Shown: positions 26,081 to 35,729, numbered from the stretch's first letter. The stretch: DNA of 64,000 nucleotides from Roseiarcus sp963721905 (GCA_963721905.1 CAVRMF010000034.1:1-64000); one strand, 5' to 3'. The notes: generated from the sequence alone by a model not told the origin. Numbers and translations: made by a program.

Positions 26081-28372
26081 ATGAGCGCCACACAAGCGGT
26101 CCCGCGCCCGATGGAGAGCGGACGCGGCTCGTCGTTTCTGTTCGGCGGATGGGAAGTGGGCCTCCTCGTGATCATGGCGGCCCTCTATCTCGGCGGCCTC
26201 TATCTCAACCCCGCGTTCTTCGGCTCGACGTCCGCGCTGTTTTCGGTGCTGCGCGATGCGTCGCGCTACGGCGTCATGGCCGTCGGCATGACGTTCGTTC
26301 TGGTCAACAAGGAGCTCGACCTTTCCATCGGCTCGACGTTCGGCCTGACGGCGACGTTCTTTGGCATGCTGTTCGCGCCGAGCTATTTCGATCTGGACGT
26401 CACGACCGCCGTCGTCGCCTGTCTCGCCCTTGGCCTGGTCGTCGGCCTGACCAACGGCTTTCTCGTCACGGTTCTCGAGGTGCCGGCGTTCATCGCGACC
26501 CTGACCACCCTGTTCATCGGCCGCGGCGTCATTCTCGGGCTGACCGGCGGCAAGAACATCGCGTTCGAACTCAAGGCGGACAAATACCCTACATTCTTCC
26601 GCATCGGCGAGATCAACGCGCTCGGCTTCAATAACCAGATCATCGTCTTCATCATCTTTGCGGCTATCGGCGCGGTCGCGCTCGCTTATACGTCGTATGG
26701 CTGGACGACCTATGCGGTTGGCGGAAACGAGCAGGCCGCCCGCTACGCCGGCATCAACACCCGCTTTGTCCGCATGCGCTCCTACGTCCTGTCTTCGATG
26801 TGCGCCGTCACGGCCGGATTGATGAATCTCGCGCAAAGCAAGGACGCGGACCCGGCATTCGGCCTTGGCGCCGAACTGGTTGTCATCGCCTCGGTGATTG
26901 TCGGCGGCACGGCGATATTCGGCGGCCGCGGACGCGTGATCGGATCATGTCTCGGCGCGATCCTCGTCGGCCTGATCGACAAGGTGTTGCGCGAAGGCGT
27001 GCCGATCACCCGCGTCATTCAGGTCGGCGACGAGAAGATGGAAGTCGCCGCGGTCTCGCAACTGCCGCCCGGCGCGGTGCCTGCGTTTCTCGGCGTCATC
27101 CTGATCATTGCAGTGCTTATCGAACCGTGGCTGGTGCGCCGTCGCATTCTCGCGAGGGCGTGGGCGCGGCTGCGCGGTCTGCCCCCGCCTGTCATTCCCG
27201 ATCTTGGCGGCATCGCGATGTCCGGCGCCCAGACGCGCGGGACGGCATCGCAGGCGCGCGGCCTCGGCAAGCGCGGAATTGCGGCGTTCTTCTATCGGCG
27301 CGATGCGGCCGCCGTCATGCTGCTGGTCGCGCTCTGGCTGTTCGGCTTCTGGGCGAGGCCGGATTTCTGGCAGGGGCTCGACAATTCGTTCTCGATGCTG
27401 CTCGCGTTTTCCGAGATCGCGTTGCTTGCGGTCGGCCTCACCTTCGTCATGGCCAACGGCGACATCGATCTCTCAGTCGGGTCGGTGCTGGCGCTTTCCG
27501 GCGCCACCGCCGCCGTCATCATGAAGGACACGAGTCTCGGTCCTCTTGCCGCCGGCGTCATCGCCATCGGGGTCGGCGTCCTGGCCGGCGCCATCAACGG
27601 CTGGCTCACCGCCTATGTCGGCCTTCCCGCATTCATCGCAACTCTGGGCACCTTCTACTGGGCGCGCGGCATCGGATCGTCGATTGTTGCGGGGACGCAG
27701 CTCAACGGCTTTCCCAAATCCTTCAATCTCATCGGCCGCAGCCTGTTCGAATTGCTCGACACGCTCCGAATCGCCCCGACACACGGATGGCCGCTCGCCG
27801 TCGCGAAGGCTGTCAGTGTGCAGACGATCTTCGTGCTTCTCGTGGCGGTCATTGCCGGAGTCGTCCTCGCGTACACGACGTTCGGGCAGAAAGTGCTCGC
27901 AGTCGGCGGCAACGAGCGCGCGGCGACCTTCGCGGGCATCAATACGCGGCGGGTCCGGTTCACCGCGCTCCTGATTTCCGGGACCTGCGCGGCCTTCGCC
28001 GGCGTGATCTACGACGCGTTCTACCGCAGCTTCATTCCCACCGCCGGGCAGCTGCGTGAACTCGACGCCATTTCCTCGATCATCATTGGCGGCGGCTCGA
28101 TCTTCGGCGGCTACGGCACAATGATCGGATCGCTCGCGGGCGCAGGCGTCATCACCCTCATTCGCCAGCTGCTTTCGCTTCAGATCATCCTTCGGGACGG
28201 CAGTTCGTTCGTTCTCCCTCAGCAATGGCAGAATGTGTTCATCGGCCTGATCCTGATTATTGCGGTGGTCGGCGACATCTGGATCCGCCAGAAGAATATC
28301 CTCGGCGTATGGTTCGGCGGGATGAGAGCGGGCGAGCAAGCGACCGCCGCCGTCTTGGAGCACAGGGCATGA
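26081..28372 (+). CDS. CUT2 ABC transporter permease, two permease domains fused
   Basis: A 763-residue inner-membrane protein made of two tandem BPD_transp_2 (RbsC-like) domains. Domain 1 is residues about 25-365 and domain 2 about 400-745. Each repeats the family landmarks: VGMTFVLVNKELDLSIGS and VGLTFVMANGDIDLSVGS; LEVPAFIATLTTLFIGRG and VGLPAFIATLGTFYWARG; GGNEQAARYAGINTR and GGNERAATFAGINTR; and VIVGGTAIFGGRG and IIIGGGSIFGGYG. Usual CUT2 permeases have one such domain and dimerise, so one chain here could form the whole channel. The stop overlaps the ATPase start (ATGA). Confidence 0.93.
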   Translation: MSATQAVPRPMESGRGSSFLFGGWEVGLLVIMAALYLGGLYLNPAFFGSTSALFSVLRDASRYGVMAVGMTFVLVNKELDLSIGSTFGLTATFFGMLFAPSYFDLDVTTAVVACLALGLVVGLTNGFLVTVLEVPAFIATLTTLFIGRGVILGLTGGKNIAFELKADKYPTFFRIGEINALGFNNQIIVFIIFAAIGAVALAYTSYGWTTYAVGGNEQAARYAGINTRFVRMRSYVLSSMCAVTAGLMNLAQSKDADPAFGLGAELVVIASVIVGGTAIFGGRGRVIGSCLGAILVGLIDKVLREGVPITRVIQVGDEKMEVAAVSQLPPGAVPAFLGVILIIAVLIEPWLVRRRILARAWARLRGLPPPVIPDLGGIAMSGAQTRGTASQARGLGKRGIAAFFYRRDAAAVMLLVALWLFGFWARPDFWQGLDNSFSMLLAFSEIALLAVGLTFVMANGDIDLSVGSVLALSGATAAVIMKDTSLGPLAAGVIAIGVGVLAGAINGWLTAYVGLPAFIATLGTFYWARGIGSSIVAGTQLNGFPKSFNLIGRSLFELLDTLRIAPTHGWPLAVAKAVSVQTIFVLLVAVIAGVVLAYTTFGQKVLAVGGNERAATFAGINTRRVRFTALLISGTCAAFAGVIYDAFYRSFIPTAGQLRELDAISSIIIGGGSIFGGYGTMIGSLAGAGVITLIRQLLSLQIILRDGSSFVLPQQWQNVFIGLILIIAVVGDIWIRQKNILGVWFGGMRAGEQATAAVLEHRA

Positions 28373-29133
28373 CGACGCCGATTGTGGACATGCGTGGAAT
28401 CTACAAAAGCTTCGGACCGGTGCAGGCGCTGGTCGACGTTCATCTGCGCTTGATGCCCGGCGAAGTGCTTGGGCTAGTCGGCGACAATTCTGCGGGCAAG
28501 TCGACACTCATGAAAATCGTCACCGGCGCCTACCAGCGCGACGCGGGCGATATTTTCATCGACGGTGCGCCGGTGCACTTCAAGAGCCCGCACGAGAGCC
28601 GCGACCGCGGCATCGAGATGATCTATCAGGATTTCGCGCTCTGCGGAAATCTCGACGTCGCCCAGAACATCTTCCTCGGGCGATGGCCGATGCGGTACGG
28701 GATCTTCGTCGACCGCGCGCGGATGCACGGCGACGCCCGCGCGATTCTGAACCGGCTCAAGGTCGACGTGAACTCGGTCTACCAGAAGGTCGAAAGCCTG
28801 TCGGGCGGACGCCAGCAGTCGGTGGCGATCGCCCGCGCGATATCGTTTGCGCCAAAGGTGGTCATTTTCGATGAGCCGACCGCCAATCTGTCGGTGACGG
28901 CGACCCATCGACTGCTCGAGACCATTGCGGAATTGAAAGTGCACGGGGTCGCGCAGGTGATCATATCGCACCGGATGACCGACATTTTCGAAGTGGGCGA
29001 TCGCGTGATGGTGCTCAAGCGCGGTCGCAATGTCGGCGACCGCGTCATCGCTGAGACGACAGAAAAGGAGGTGCTCGAACTGATCGTATCGGGCGTGCCG
29101 GAAACGTCGACCGCGCCCGAGCCGGCGCTCTAA
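28369..29133 (+). CDS. CUT2 sugar ABC transporter ATP-binding protein (FrcA-like, single domain)
   Basis: A 254-residue ATPase starting MTTPIVDMRGIYKSFGPVQA, translationally coupled to the permease (ATGA). Walker A is GDNSAGKST (Ser replaces the common Gly), the Q-loop is IYQDFALC, the signature LSGGRQQSVAIARA, Walker B VVIFDEPTANLS and the switch His ISHRM. It has a single nucleotide-binding domain, unlike two-domain RbsA/XylG, as in FrcA of rhizobial fructose transporters. It presumably works as a dimer on the fused permease. Confidence 0.92.
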   Translation: MTTPIVDMRGIYKSFGPVQALVDVHLRLMPGEVLGLVGDNSAGKSTLMKIVTGAYQRDAGDIFIDGAPVHFKSPHESRDRGIEMIYQDFALCGNLDVAQNIFLGRWPMRYGIFVDRARMHGDARAILNRLKVDVNSVYQKVESLSGGRQQSVAIARAISFAPKVVIFDEPTANLSVTATHRLLETIAELKVHGVAQVIISHRMTDIFEVGDRVMVLKRGRNVGDRVIAETTEKEVLELIVSGVPETSTAPEPAL

Positions 29134-29167
29134 ACGCACTGCGCTCCATCGTCATCGCGAAGACCGG

Positions 29168-30862
29168 CTAATGCAAGTCCGGCACGACCTTGGCATAGCT
29201 CAGATCGTAAGTCTTGTTGAGCAGCGGATCGAGGCGGGTCCCCTCGGAGGCGTCGTAGATGCGCGGCCGGCCGGAACTCGTCGGCGGCTGCGCGGCCGGC
29301 GCGGCCTGCCCGGCTGTCGAGGTCGCCGCCACGTTCGAGACCTCGGAGACGGGGGCGGTCCCGTATTTGGCCTCGCGCGCCCTCTGATCCGCAAGCATCG
29401 CGGGCGAAAGGGGAACCGAGGCGACGCCATCAGGACTGGCGTCCGACGCGTCGGACTGAGCGAAGGCGTCGCCCTCCGCCGGAGCGTCGTTGACGCCGGC
29501 GACGACGGCGCCGAGCTCTTCGATCGATTTCGCGCCTGGAGCGGTCGGCGAAAGCAAGTCCAGCGCCATGGCCATCGCTTTCCGGCCCGCCCCGATCTGG
29601 GCGAGCCGGGCGACGACGGCGGTGGGCGCGGTTTGGGACGATGCGGGCGCGACAAGCGCGCCGAAAGACGCGGGGTCGGCGGAATCGACGGCGCCGTGGA
29701 TCGCCGGCGCGGGCTGCGGTACGTCGGGCGCGAGCCTGTCCTTGGCGTCCTTCTCGATCTGCCGCCAATGGGCGACGTTCTTCTGGTGCTGGTCGAACGT
29801 CTCGGCGAAAACGTGGCCGCCGGTTCCGTCGGCGACGAAGTAGAGATCCCTGCCTCGGACCGGATTGGCGACGGCCTCCAGCGCGGCCTTGCCCGGGTTG
29901 GAGATCGGCCCGGGCGGAAGGCCGTCGATGAGATAGGTGTTGTAGGCCGTCGGCCGGTTGAGTTCGTCCCTCGTGATCGGGTGGCCGAGCGTCCCCTTGC
30001 CGAATACGAGGCCATAGACGATCGTCGGGTCGGACTCGAGCCTCATGTGCTTCTGCAGCCGGTTGACGAAGACGCCGGCGACCCGCGGCCGTTCGTCGGC
30101 CTTGCCGGTTTCCTTCTCCACGATGGAGGCGAGCGTGACCATCTCTCCCGGAGACTTGATCGGAAGATCGGGCGCGCGCTTCTGCCAGATCTCGTCGACG
30201 AGCTTGGCCTGCTGCTTCTCCATGCGCAACAACACAGCCTGCCGGGTGAAGCCGCGCGGGAAGTCATAGGTCTCGGGTAGGATCGACCCCTCGCGCGGGA
30301 TCTCTTTCACGTCGCCCGCGAGAAACTCCGCATCACGCACCCTTTGGAGGACCTGCTCGCTCGTCAATCCCTCTGGGATTGTCAGCGGATGCAGGACTAT
30401 TTTGCCCGACATCACCGTCGCTTCGACCTGACGCAGGCTGTCGCCGGCCCTGAACTCGTATTCGCCCCGCTTCAGTGCGGCCCGGTTGCCGTCGAACAGG
30501 GTCAGGAGGTTGAACCAGAGCGCGCTGTCGATGACTCCCGCCCGCTCGAGCTGATCGGCAATGCTGCCGCCGTCATCCTCACGCAAGATGTTGACCACCT
30601 TGTTTTCGGCAATGGGTCCGGGCTTTCCCGACTCCATCATGAGCCACGCGACCGCCCCGATCGCCACCACTGCGCCGAGCAGCACGAATGTCAGCAACCC
30701 GCTGAGGCTCGAAAGGGTCACGCGCCGCGGCTTCTTCGGCTCTTTCCGTTTTGGCTCTTTCCGTTGGGGCGGTCCAACGCTTGCAGACGCCGGCTGGCGG
30801 GGGCGGCCGAACAGGCTTGCGCGCGGCCTTTCCTTGCCATCGCCCGGATTGCTGTCGCTCAT
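29168..30862 (-). CDS. mltG: Endolytic murein transglycosylase MltG, long C-terminus
   Basis: A 564-residue inner-membrane protein. A basic cytoplasmic N-terminus (RKEPKRKEPKKPRRVTL) is followed by one membrane helix (about 50-72), a LysM-like region and the YceG catalytic domain. The catalytic Glu lies in LASIVEKETGKADERP, with REGSILPETYDFPRG and RLESDPTIVYGLVFGKG around it. It cleaves nascent glycan strands. Residues beyond about 385 form a low-complexity Ala/Ser/Pro extension not present in E. coli MltG. It follows fabF, an order common in alphaproteobacteria. Confidence 0.95.
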   Translation of the reverse strand: MSDSNPGDGKERPRASLFGRPRQPASASVGPPQRKEPKRKEPKKPRRVTLSSLSGLLTFVLLGAVVAIGAVAWLMMESGKPGPIAENKVVNILREDDGGSIADQLERAGVIDSALWFNLLTLFDGNRAALKRGEYEFRAGDSLRQVEATVMSGKIVLHPLTIPEGLTSEQVLQRVRDAEFLAGDVKEIPREGSILPETYDFPRGFTRQAVLLRMEKQQAKLVDEIWQKRAPDLPIKSPGEMVTLASIVEKETGKADERPRVAGVFVNRLQKHMRLESDPTIVYGLVFGKGTLGHPITRDELNRPTAYNTYLIDGLPPGPISNPGKAALEAVANPVRGRDLYFVADGTGGHVFAETFDQHQKNVAHWRQIEKDAKDRLAPDVPQPAPAIHGAVDSADPASFGALVAPASSQTAPTAVVARLAQIGAGRKAMAMALDLLSPTAPGAKSIEELGAVVAGVNDAPAEGDAFAQSDASDASPDGVASVPLSPAMLADQRAREAKYGTAPVSEVSNVAATSTAGQAAPAAQPPTSSGRPRIYDASEGTRLDPLLNKTYDLSYAKVVPDLH

Positions 30863-31011
30863 GCGATCGCAGGTCTCCCGAATTGACGCCGCCGCTCGTG
30901 ACTAGGCGGCCGAACACGCGCGAGGCTGGAGGCGTCCGCGCCCGCGAGCGTCTCAACGGAACTCTATATGACGGCGACTTTTGACGAAACCAGGAAATGT
31001 CGCGTGGCCGC

Positions 31012-32280
31012 TCAGGGCGGCGGGGCGAACGCCAGCGACGCGTTGGTGCCGCCGAAGCCGAACGAATTGGAGAGCGCCGCGCGGATCGGTCGTTTGCGCG
31101 CGACGTGAGGCGCAAGGTCGATCGGCGTCTCCACCGAAGGATTGTCGAGATTGAGAGTGGGTGGGGCGACCTGATCGCGGATCGCCAGAATGGAGAATAT
31201 CGCCTCGACCGCTCCCGCCGCGCCGAGCAGATGGCCGATCGAGGACTTTGTCGACGACATGGTCGTCTTGGCGGCGCTGTTGCCGAGCAGCCGCTCGACC
31301 GCGTGGAGTTCGATCTCGTCGCCGACCGGGGTCGAGGTGCCATGGGCGTTGACATAGTCGATCTCGGAAGGCGAAAGCCCGGCGCGCTTGAGCGCCATGC
31401 TCATCGAACGAAACGCGCCGTCGCCGTCCGGCGCGGGGGCGGTGACGTGATAGGCGTCGCCCGAGAGGCCGTAGCCGATGAGTTCGGCATAGATGGGCGC
31501 GCCGCGCGCCCTCGCGTGCTCGAGTTCCTCCAAGACGACGCAGCCGGCGCCTTCGCCCATCACGAAACCGTCGCGATCGCGATCATAGGGGCGCGAGGCC
31601 TGCTTCGGCCGGTCGTTGAATCCGGTCGAGAGCGCCCGGCAGGCGCAAAAGCCGGCAAGCGAAAGGCGATTGACCGCCAATTCCGCGCCGCCCGCCACCA
31701 TCACATTGGCGTCGCCGAGCGCGATCAGCCGCCCGGCGTCGCCGATCGCATGCGCGCCGGTCGAGCAGGCGGTCACCACCGCGTGATTCGGCCCCTTGAG
31801 ATTGTGGGCGATGGAGACGTGGCCGCTGACGAGATTGATCAGCCGGCCGGGAATGAAGAACGGAGAGATCCGCCGCGGCCCTCTCTCGTGCAACGTCACC
31901 GAAGCGTCATAGATGCCTCCGAGCCCGCCGATGCCGGAGCCGATCAAGACACCGGTTTCGATCTCCTCCTCGTACGTCTTGGGCGCCCATTGGGAGTCCC
32001 GAAGCGCCTGCGTGGCGGCGCTCATCCCATAGACAATGAAATCGTCGACGTGGCGCTGCTCCTTCGGCTCCATCCAGTCGTCAGGCTTGAACGCGTCGGG
32101 CGCAGCGCCGCGCGGAATCTGCGCGGCTATCTGGCAGGGAAGGTCGGAGACGTCGAAATTCTCGACCCGGCCGGCTCCGGATTCTCCCGCGATCAGCCGG
32201 CGCCACGTCGCGTCGACGCCGCAAGCCAAAGGCGTCACCATCCCAAGACCCGTGACGACGACCCGCCTCATCCTCTCCAT
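31012..32280 (-). CDS. fabF: 3-oxoacyl-ACP synthase II (FabF)
   Basis: A 422-residue thiolase-fold condensing enzyme of type II fatty acid synthesis, elongating acyl-ACP with malonyl-ACP. The catalytic triad is visible: Cys in AVVTACSTGAHAIG, His in YVNAHGTSTPVGD and His in KSSIGHLLGAAGAVEAI. It starts MERMRRVVVTGLGMVTPLAC and ends with SNSFGFGGTNASLAF. It lies 141 bp downstream of acpP, separated by a hairpin, so it may have partly independent expression. Confidence 0.97.
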   Translation of the reverse strand: MERMRRVVVTGLGMVTPLACGVDATWRRLIAGESGAGRVENFDVSDLPCQIAAQIPRGAAPDAFKPDDWMEPKEQRHVDDFIVYGMSAATQALRDSQWAPKTYEEEIETGVLIGSGIGGLGGIYDASVTLHERGPRRISPFFIPGRLINLVSGHVSIAHNLKGPNHAVVTACSTGAHAIGDAGRLIALGDANVMVAGGAELAVNRLSLAGFCACRALSTGFNDRPKQASRPYDRDRDGFVMGEGAGCVVLEELEHARARGAPIYAELIGYGLSGDAYHVTAPAPDGDGAFRSMSMALKRAGLSPSEIDYVNAHGTSTPVGDEIELHAVERLLGNSAAKTTMSSTKSSIGHLLGAAGAVEAIFSILAIRDQVAPPTLNLDNPSVETPIDLAPHVARKRPIRAALSNSFGFGGTNASLAFAPPP

Positions 32281-32338
32281 AACCCGCCTCGACGATGTTG
32301 CGCACTCACCGCGTCTGCGCCCGGCCCATAACGCAAAG

Positions 32339-32362
32339 AGGGCCGGACGGAACGCCGGCCCT
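32339..32362 (-). terminator. Stem-loop downstream of acpP
   Basis: Perfect 8-bp stem AGGGCCGG/CCGGCCCT around an 8-base loop, 60 bp after the acpP stop and about 60 bp before fabF. On the minus strand it is followed by a short mixed tract rather than a long run of T. It may be an attenuating terminator or an mRNA-stabilising hairpin that sets the high acpP to fabF ratio. Confidence 0.55.
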
Positions 32363-32421
32363 CGCGCTCACTCAAAAACTCATCATGACGACGGACGGCG
32401 CTCCGCCGGAGCGGCCATTCC

Positions 32422-32664
32422 TCACTTGTTGGCGGAGGCTTTCTCCAGAAACTTCACCGCGTCGCCGACGGTGACGATGGTTTCCGCCTGATCGTCCGGG
32501 ATCTCAACTCCGAACTCCTCCTCGAAGGCCATCACCAACTCAACGGTGTCGAGCGAATCCGCGCCCAGATCATCGATGAAGTTGGCGCTGTCGACGACCT
32601 TGTCTGGCTCCACGCCGAGATGCTCCACGACGATCTTTTTTACGCGCTCTGCGACATCGCTCAT
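32422..32664 (-). CDS. acpP: Acyl carrier protein
   Basis: An 80-residue acidic four-helix protein starting MSDVAERVKKIVVEHLGVEP after an AGAAGAGATG context. The 4'-phosphopantetheine attachment Ser is in DLGADSLDTVELVMAFEEEF. It carries growing acyl chains between the Fab enzymes encoded on both sides. The frame is open 18 codons upstream, but the conserved N-terminus and length favour this start. Confidence 0.97.
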   Translation of the reverse strand: MSDVAERVKKIVVEHLGVEPDKVVDSANFIDDLGADSLDTVELVMAFEEEFGVEIPDDQAETIVTVGDAVKFLEKASANK

Positions 32665-32941
32665 CTCTTCTTTTCCCTCTTGCGCCGGGCTCCCGGCCCG
32701 CCGTGTTGACAATCCCAAGGTCGACCCCCGCTGGGGACGCCAACCGCTCTTCGGCCGTCCGCTCCGCTCCTCGCAAGGCGGCTCAAGTTTCTCACGGATT
32801 TCGGTGATGCCGACGCACGAAATTCCTCCCGGACGCCCCAGCCGCGTCCGACGACAAACTGGCTCGATAGCATATCTTAACCATCTAGGCGAGAGGGCCG
32901 GCGGCGGCGGCGTAGCGCCGTGTTGACGTGAGCCAACCCTT

Positions 32942-33679
32942 TCAAATCATAGCCATTCCGCCGTTCACATGAAGCGTCTGACCAGTGATGTAGGACGCTT
33001 CCGAACTCGCCAGATAAACGGCGGCCGCGCCGATTTCGGCGCCTTCCCCTAACCGGCCCATCGGCACCGAGGCGAGGATCGTCTCGCGCTGCTTGTCGTT
33101 CAGCGAGTCGGTCATCGGGCTGGCGATGAATCCGGGCGCGATGCAGTTGACGGTGATCCCCCGCGAGGCGACCTCCGCCGCGAGCGCCTTCGACATGCCG
33201 ATCATGCCGGCCTTGGCCGCCGCATAGTTTCCCTGACCCGGATTGCCGGTGACGCCCACGATCGACGTGATGTTGACGATGCGCCCGAACCTCCGCTTCA
33301 TCATGCCCCTCAGCGCCGCGCGCGACAGGCGGAACGCCGCCGTGAGATTGATGGCCAGAACCGAATCCCACTCCGCGTCCTTCATCCGCATGAAAAGATT
33401 GTCGCGCGTCACGCCCGCGTTGTTGACGAGGATGTCGAGCGATCCGAGCGCCTGCTCGGCCGCGGGAACGAGCGCCTCGACAGAGGCCGGATCCGAAAGA
33501 TCGCACGGCGTCGCGTGCGCGCGCTGGCCGAGCACCGCCGCGAGCGCCTCGAGCGCCTCCCGCCGCGTTCCCGAAAGCGCGACGGTCGCGCCTTGCGCGT
33601 GGAGGGCGCGCGCAATCGCGCCGCCCAGCCCGCCCGACGCGCCGGTGACGAGCGCGGTCTTTCCTGTCAAATCGAACAC
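32942..33679 (-). CDS. fabG: 3-oxoacyl-ACP reductase FabG
   Basis: A 245-residue short-chain dehydrogenase reducing 3-oxoacyl-ACP with NADPH. The nucleotide-binding TGASGGLGGAIA is near residue 12, then NNAGVTRDNLFMRM, the catalytic Ser in NITSIVGVTGNPGQ and the Tyr/Lys pair in YAAAKAGMIGMSKA. It ends with GQTLHVNGGMAMI, standard for FabG. It lies 21 bp after fabD in the same operon; a 277-bp gap then precedes acpP. Confidence 0.97.
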   Translation of the reverse strand: MFDLTGKTALVTGASGGLGGAIARALHAQGATVALSGTRREALEALAAVLGQRAHATPCDLSDPASVEALVPAAEQALGSLDILVNNAGVTRDNLFMRMKDAEWDSVLAINLTAAFRLSRAALRGMMKRRFGRIVNITSIVGVTGNPGQGNYAAAKAGMIGMSKALAAEVASRGITVNCIAPGFIASPMTDSLNDKQRETILASVPMGRLGEGAEIGAAAVYLASSEASYITGQTLHVNGGMAMI

Positions 33680-33700
33680 GAGTCCAGCCCTTCGATATGT

Positions 33701-34663
33701 TCAGCGCTTCGCCGAAGTCGTGAAAGCAGCGACGTCAGCCGGCGTCCCGACGCTGATCGCGGTCGCGCCCCCCGCGATGCGCTTGATCAGTCCGGCGAGC
33801 ACCTTGCCCGCGCCGACTTCGATGAAGCGCGTCACGCCTTTGGCGCTCATATATTCGACGCTCTCGCGCCAGCGGACCGTCCCGGTGACCTGGGCGACGA
33901 GGCTCTTGCGGATGTCATCCGGGTTGACGACAGCCGAAGCCGTTACGTTCGCGACCAGCGGAGGCCTCGGCCTGGCGATCTTCACGTCCTTCAGCCCCGC
34001 CTCCATGGCGAGCGCGGCGGGCTGCATCAGCGGACAATGGAAAGGGGCCGACACGGGGAGCAGGATCGCCCGCTTGGCGCCGGCGAGCTTGGCGAGCTCC
34101 ATCGCCCGCTCGACTGCGTCTTTCGTCCCTGAGATCACGACCTGGCCGCCACCGTTGTCGTTCGCCGCCGCGCAGATCGCGCCGGTCAGATAGAGGTCGC
34201 TCGCGGCCTGGGTAGCCACGCGCGTCGCGACGCCGAATTCGAGGCCGAGGATCGCCGCCATCGCGCCCTCGCCGACCGGAACCGCTTTCTGCATCGCCTC
34301 TCCGCGCAGCCGCAACAGACGTGCGGCGTCCTCGAGGCTCAGCGAGCCCGCGGCGCAAAGCGCCGAATATTCGCCGAGCGAGTGGCCGGCGACGAAGGCC
34401 GCCTGCTTCGCCACACGGAATCCGGCTTCGCTCTCAAGCGCGCGAAGCGCGGCCATGCTGACGGTCATCAGCGCCGGCTGCGCGTTGGCCGTCAACGTCA
34501 GTTCGGCCTCGGGGCCTTCGAACATCAGATGCGACAGCTTCTGCGGCAGCGCCGCGTCGACGCGTTCGAAGACCTCCCGGGCGGCGGGAAACGCCTCAGC
34601 GAGCGCCTTGCCCATGCCGACGCTTTGTGATCCCTGACCCGGAAACACCAAAGCCGTTGTCAT
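33701..34663 (-). CDS. fabD: Malonyl-CoA:ACP transacylase FabD
   Basis: A 320-residue enzyme loading malonyl groups onto ACP. It starts MTTALVFPGQGSQSVGMGKA, an N-terminus diagnostic of the family. The nucleophile Ser lies in GHSLGEYSALCAAG, with the active-site Gln in FPGQGSQ and the His in VSAPFHCPLMQPA. It is the first gene of the fabD-fabG-acpP-fabF-mltG cluster. An open frame reaches 17 codons further upstream without homology. Confidence 0.97.
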   Translation of the reverse strand: MTTALVFPGQGSQSVGMGKALAEAFPAAREVFERVDAALPQKLSHLMFEGPEAELTLTANAQPALMTVSMAALRALESEAGFRVAKQAAFVAGHSLGEYSALCAAGSLSLEDAARLLRLRGEAMQKAVPVGEGAMAAILGLEFGVATRVATQAASDLYLTGAICAAANDNGGGQVVISGTKDAVERAMELAKLAGAKRAILLPVSAPFHCPLMQPAALAMEAGLKDVKIARPRPPLVANVTASAVVNPDDIRKSLVAQVTGTVRWRESVEYMSAKGVTRFIEVGAGKVLAGLIKRIAGGATAISVGTPADVAAFTTSAKR

Positions 34664-34782
34664 GATCGGGTTCCAGCCTCCAGGCAGCGTGTCGCCAAGC
34701 CGCGCCATCTGCAAAGGCGCTGCACAGACACGGCCGAGGTCGGGCTGTCAAGCGCCGCGGCTTCAGAGAGAAGGGGAGCCGA

Positions 34783-35724
34783 TCAGCCCCCCTGATCGGC
34801 GAGACCGAAGCGGAAGGGATCGGCGGGGTCCTGCACGAGCCTGCCTTCCGCGCAGACGAACGCGTGTCCGCTGATGCGCGGAAGAACGCCGCCGTTCGGA
34901 CCGAGTTCGAAGGTCGCCCTGAACCGGCTGCCGATGAGACTTTCCTGGATCCAGACCTCGCCGGGCTTCAGCTTGCCGTCGGCGTGAAGGCACGCGAGTT
35001 TGGCGCTCGTTCCCGTTCCACAGGGTGATCGGTCATAAGCGCCGCCGGGACAGAGGACGAAATTGCGGCTGTTGGCGTCAGCCGATTTCGGCGGAGCGAA
35101 CATCTCAATGTGTTCGATCGGCGCGCCGTCCTTGCCCGTTACGTCCTCTGCGACGAGCGCTTCGCGAATGGCGGTCGCGGCGCGGGTCAATTCGCCAACG
35201 TTGGCGCGGGTGAGGTCGCAAGGGGCCGTTTCGGTCAGGAAGAACCAGTTGCCGCCCCAGGCGACGTCCCCGCTGAGGCGGCCCAAGCCCGCGACCTCGA
35301 CCGAAGCCGCCCGCACATGACGATAGCTCTCGACGTTCTCGACCGTCGCCGAGCCGTCGTCGGCAAGCTCTACGCCAACGATCCCGATAGGAGTTTCGAA
35401 GCGATGGCGCCCGGGCCGAAGCCGGCCCATATGCGCGAGCGTAGCCGCCAGGCCGATCGTCCCGTGGCCGCACATGCCGAGATAGCCGACATTGTCGAAG
35501 AAGATGACGCCGGCGGCGCAAGAGGCGTCGTGCGGCTCGCACAGAAGCGCGCCGACCATCGCGTCGTGGCCGCGCGGCTCGTTGACTGCGAAGCGGCGGA
35601 CATGATCGAACTCCGCGGCGAAGCGCGCGAGCCGTTCGCGTAGTGGACCGCGGCCCAACGGCGGTCCGCCATCGACGATCACGCGCGTGGGCTCGCCTTC
35701 GGTATGGGAGTCTATGACATGCAT
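34783..35724 (-). CDS. 4-hydroxyproline 2-epimerase (proline racemase family)
   Basis: A 313-residue PLP-independent epimerase. It starts MHVIDSHTEGEPTRVIVDGG and contains the first catalytic Cys at residue 85 (GYLGMCGHGTIG) and the second in YDRSPCGTGTSAKLA. Two catalytic Cys mark true racemases/epimerases rather than the Ser/Cys dehydratase variants. SHTEGEPTRV and the neighbouring DapA-family gene point to trans-4-hydroxy-L-proline to cis-4-hydroxy-D-proline conversion. It lies 5 bp downstream of that gene, in one operon. Related hydroxyproline enzymes are called LhpA or HypE, but the substrate is inferred. Confidence 0.85.
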   Translation of the reverse strand: MHVIDSHTEGEPTRVIVDGGPPLGRGPLRERLARFAAEFDHVRRFAVNEPRGHDAMVGALLCEPHDASCAAGVIFFDNVGYLGMCGHGTIGLAATLAHMGRLRPGRHRFETPIGIVGVELADDGSATVENVESYRHVRAASVEVAGLGRLSGDVAWGGNWFFLTETAPCDLTRANVGELTRAATAIREALVAEDVTGKDGAPIEHIEMFAPPKSADANSRNFVLCPGGAYDRSPCGTGTSAKLACLHADGKLKPGEVWIQESLIGSRFRATFELGPNGGVLPRISGHAFVCAEGRLVQDPADPFRFGLADQGG

Positions 35725-35729
35725 CGCGC

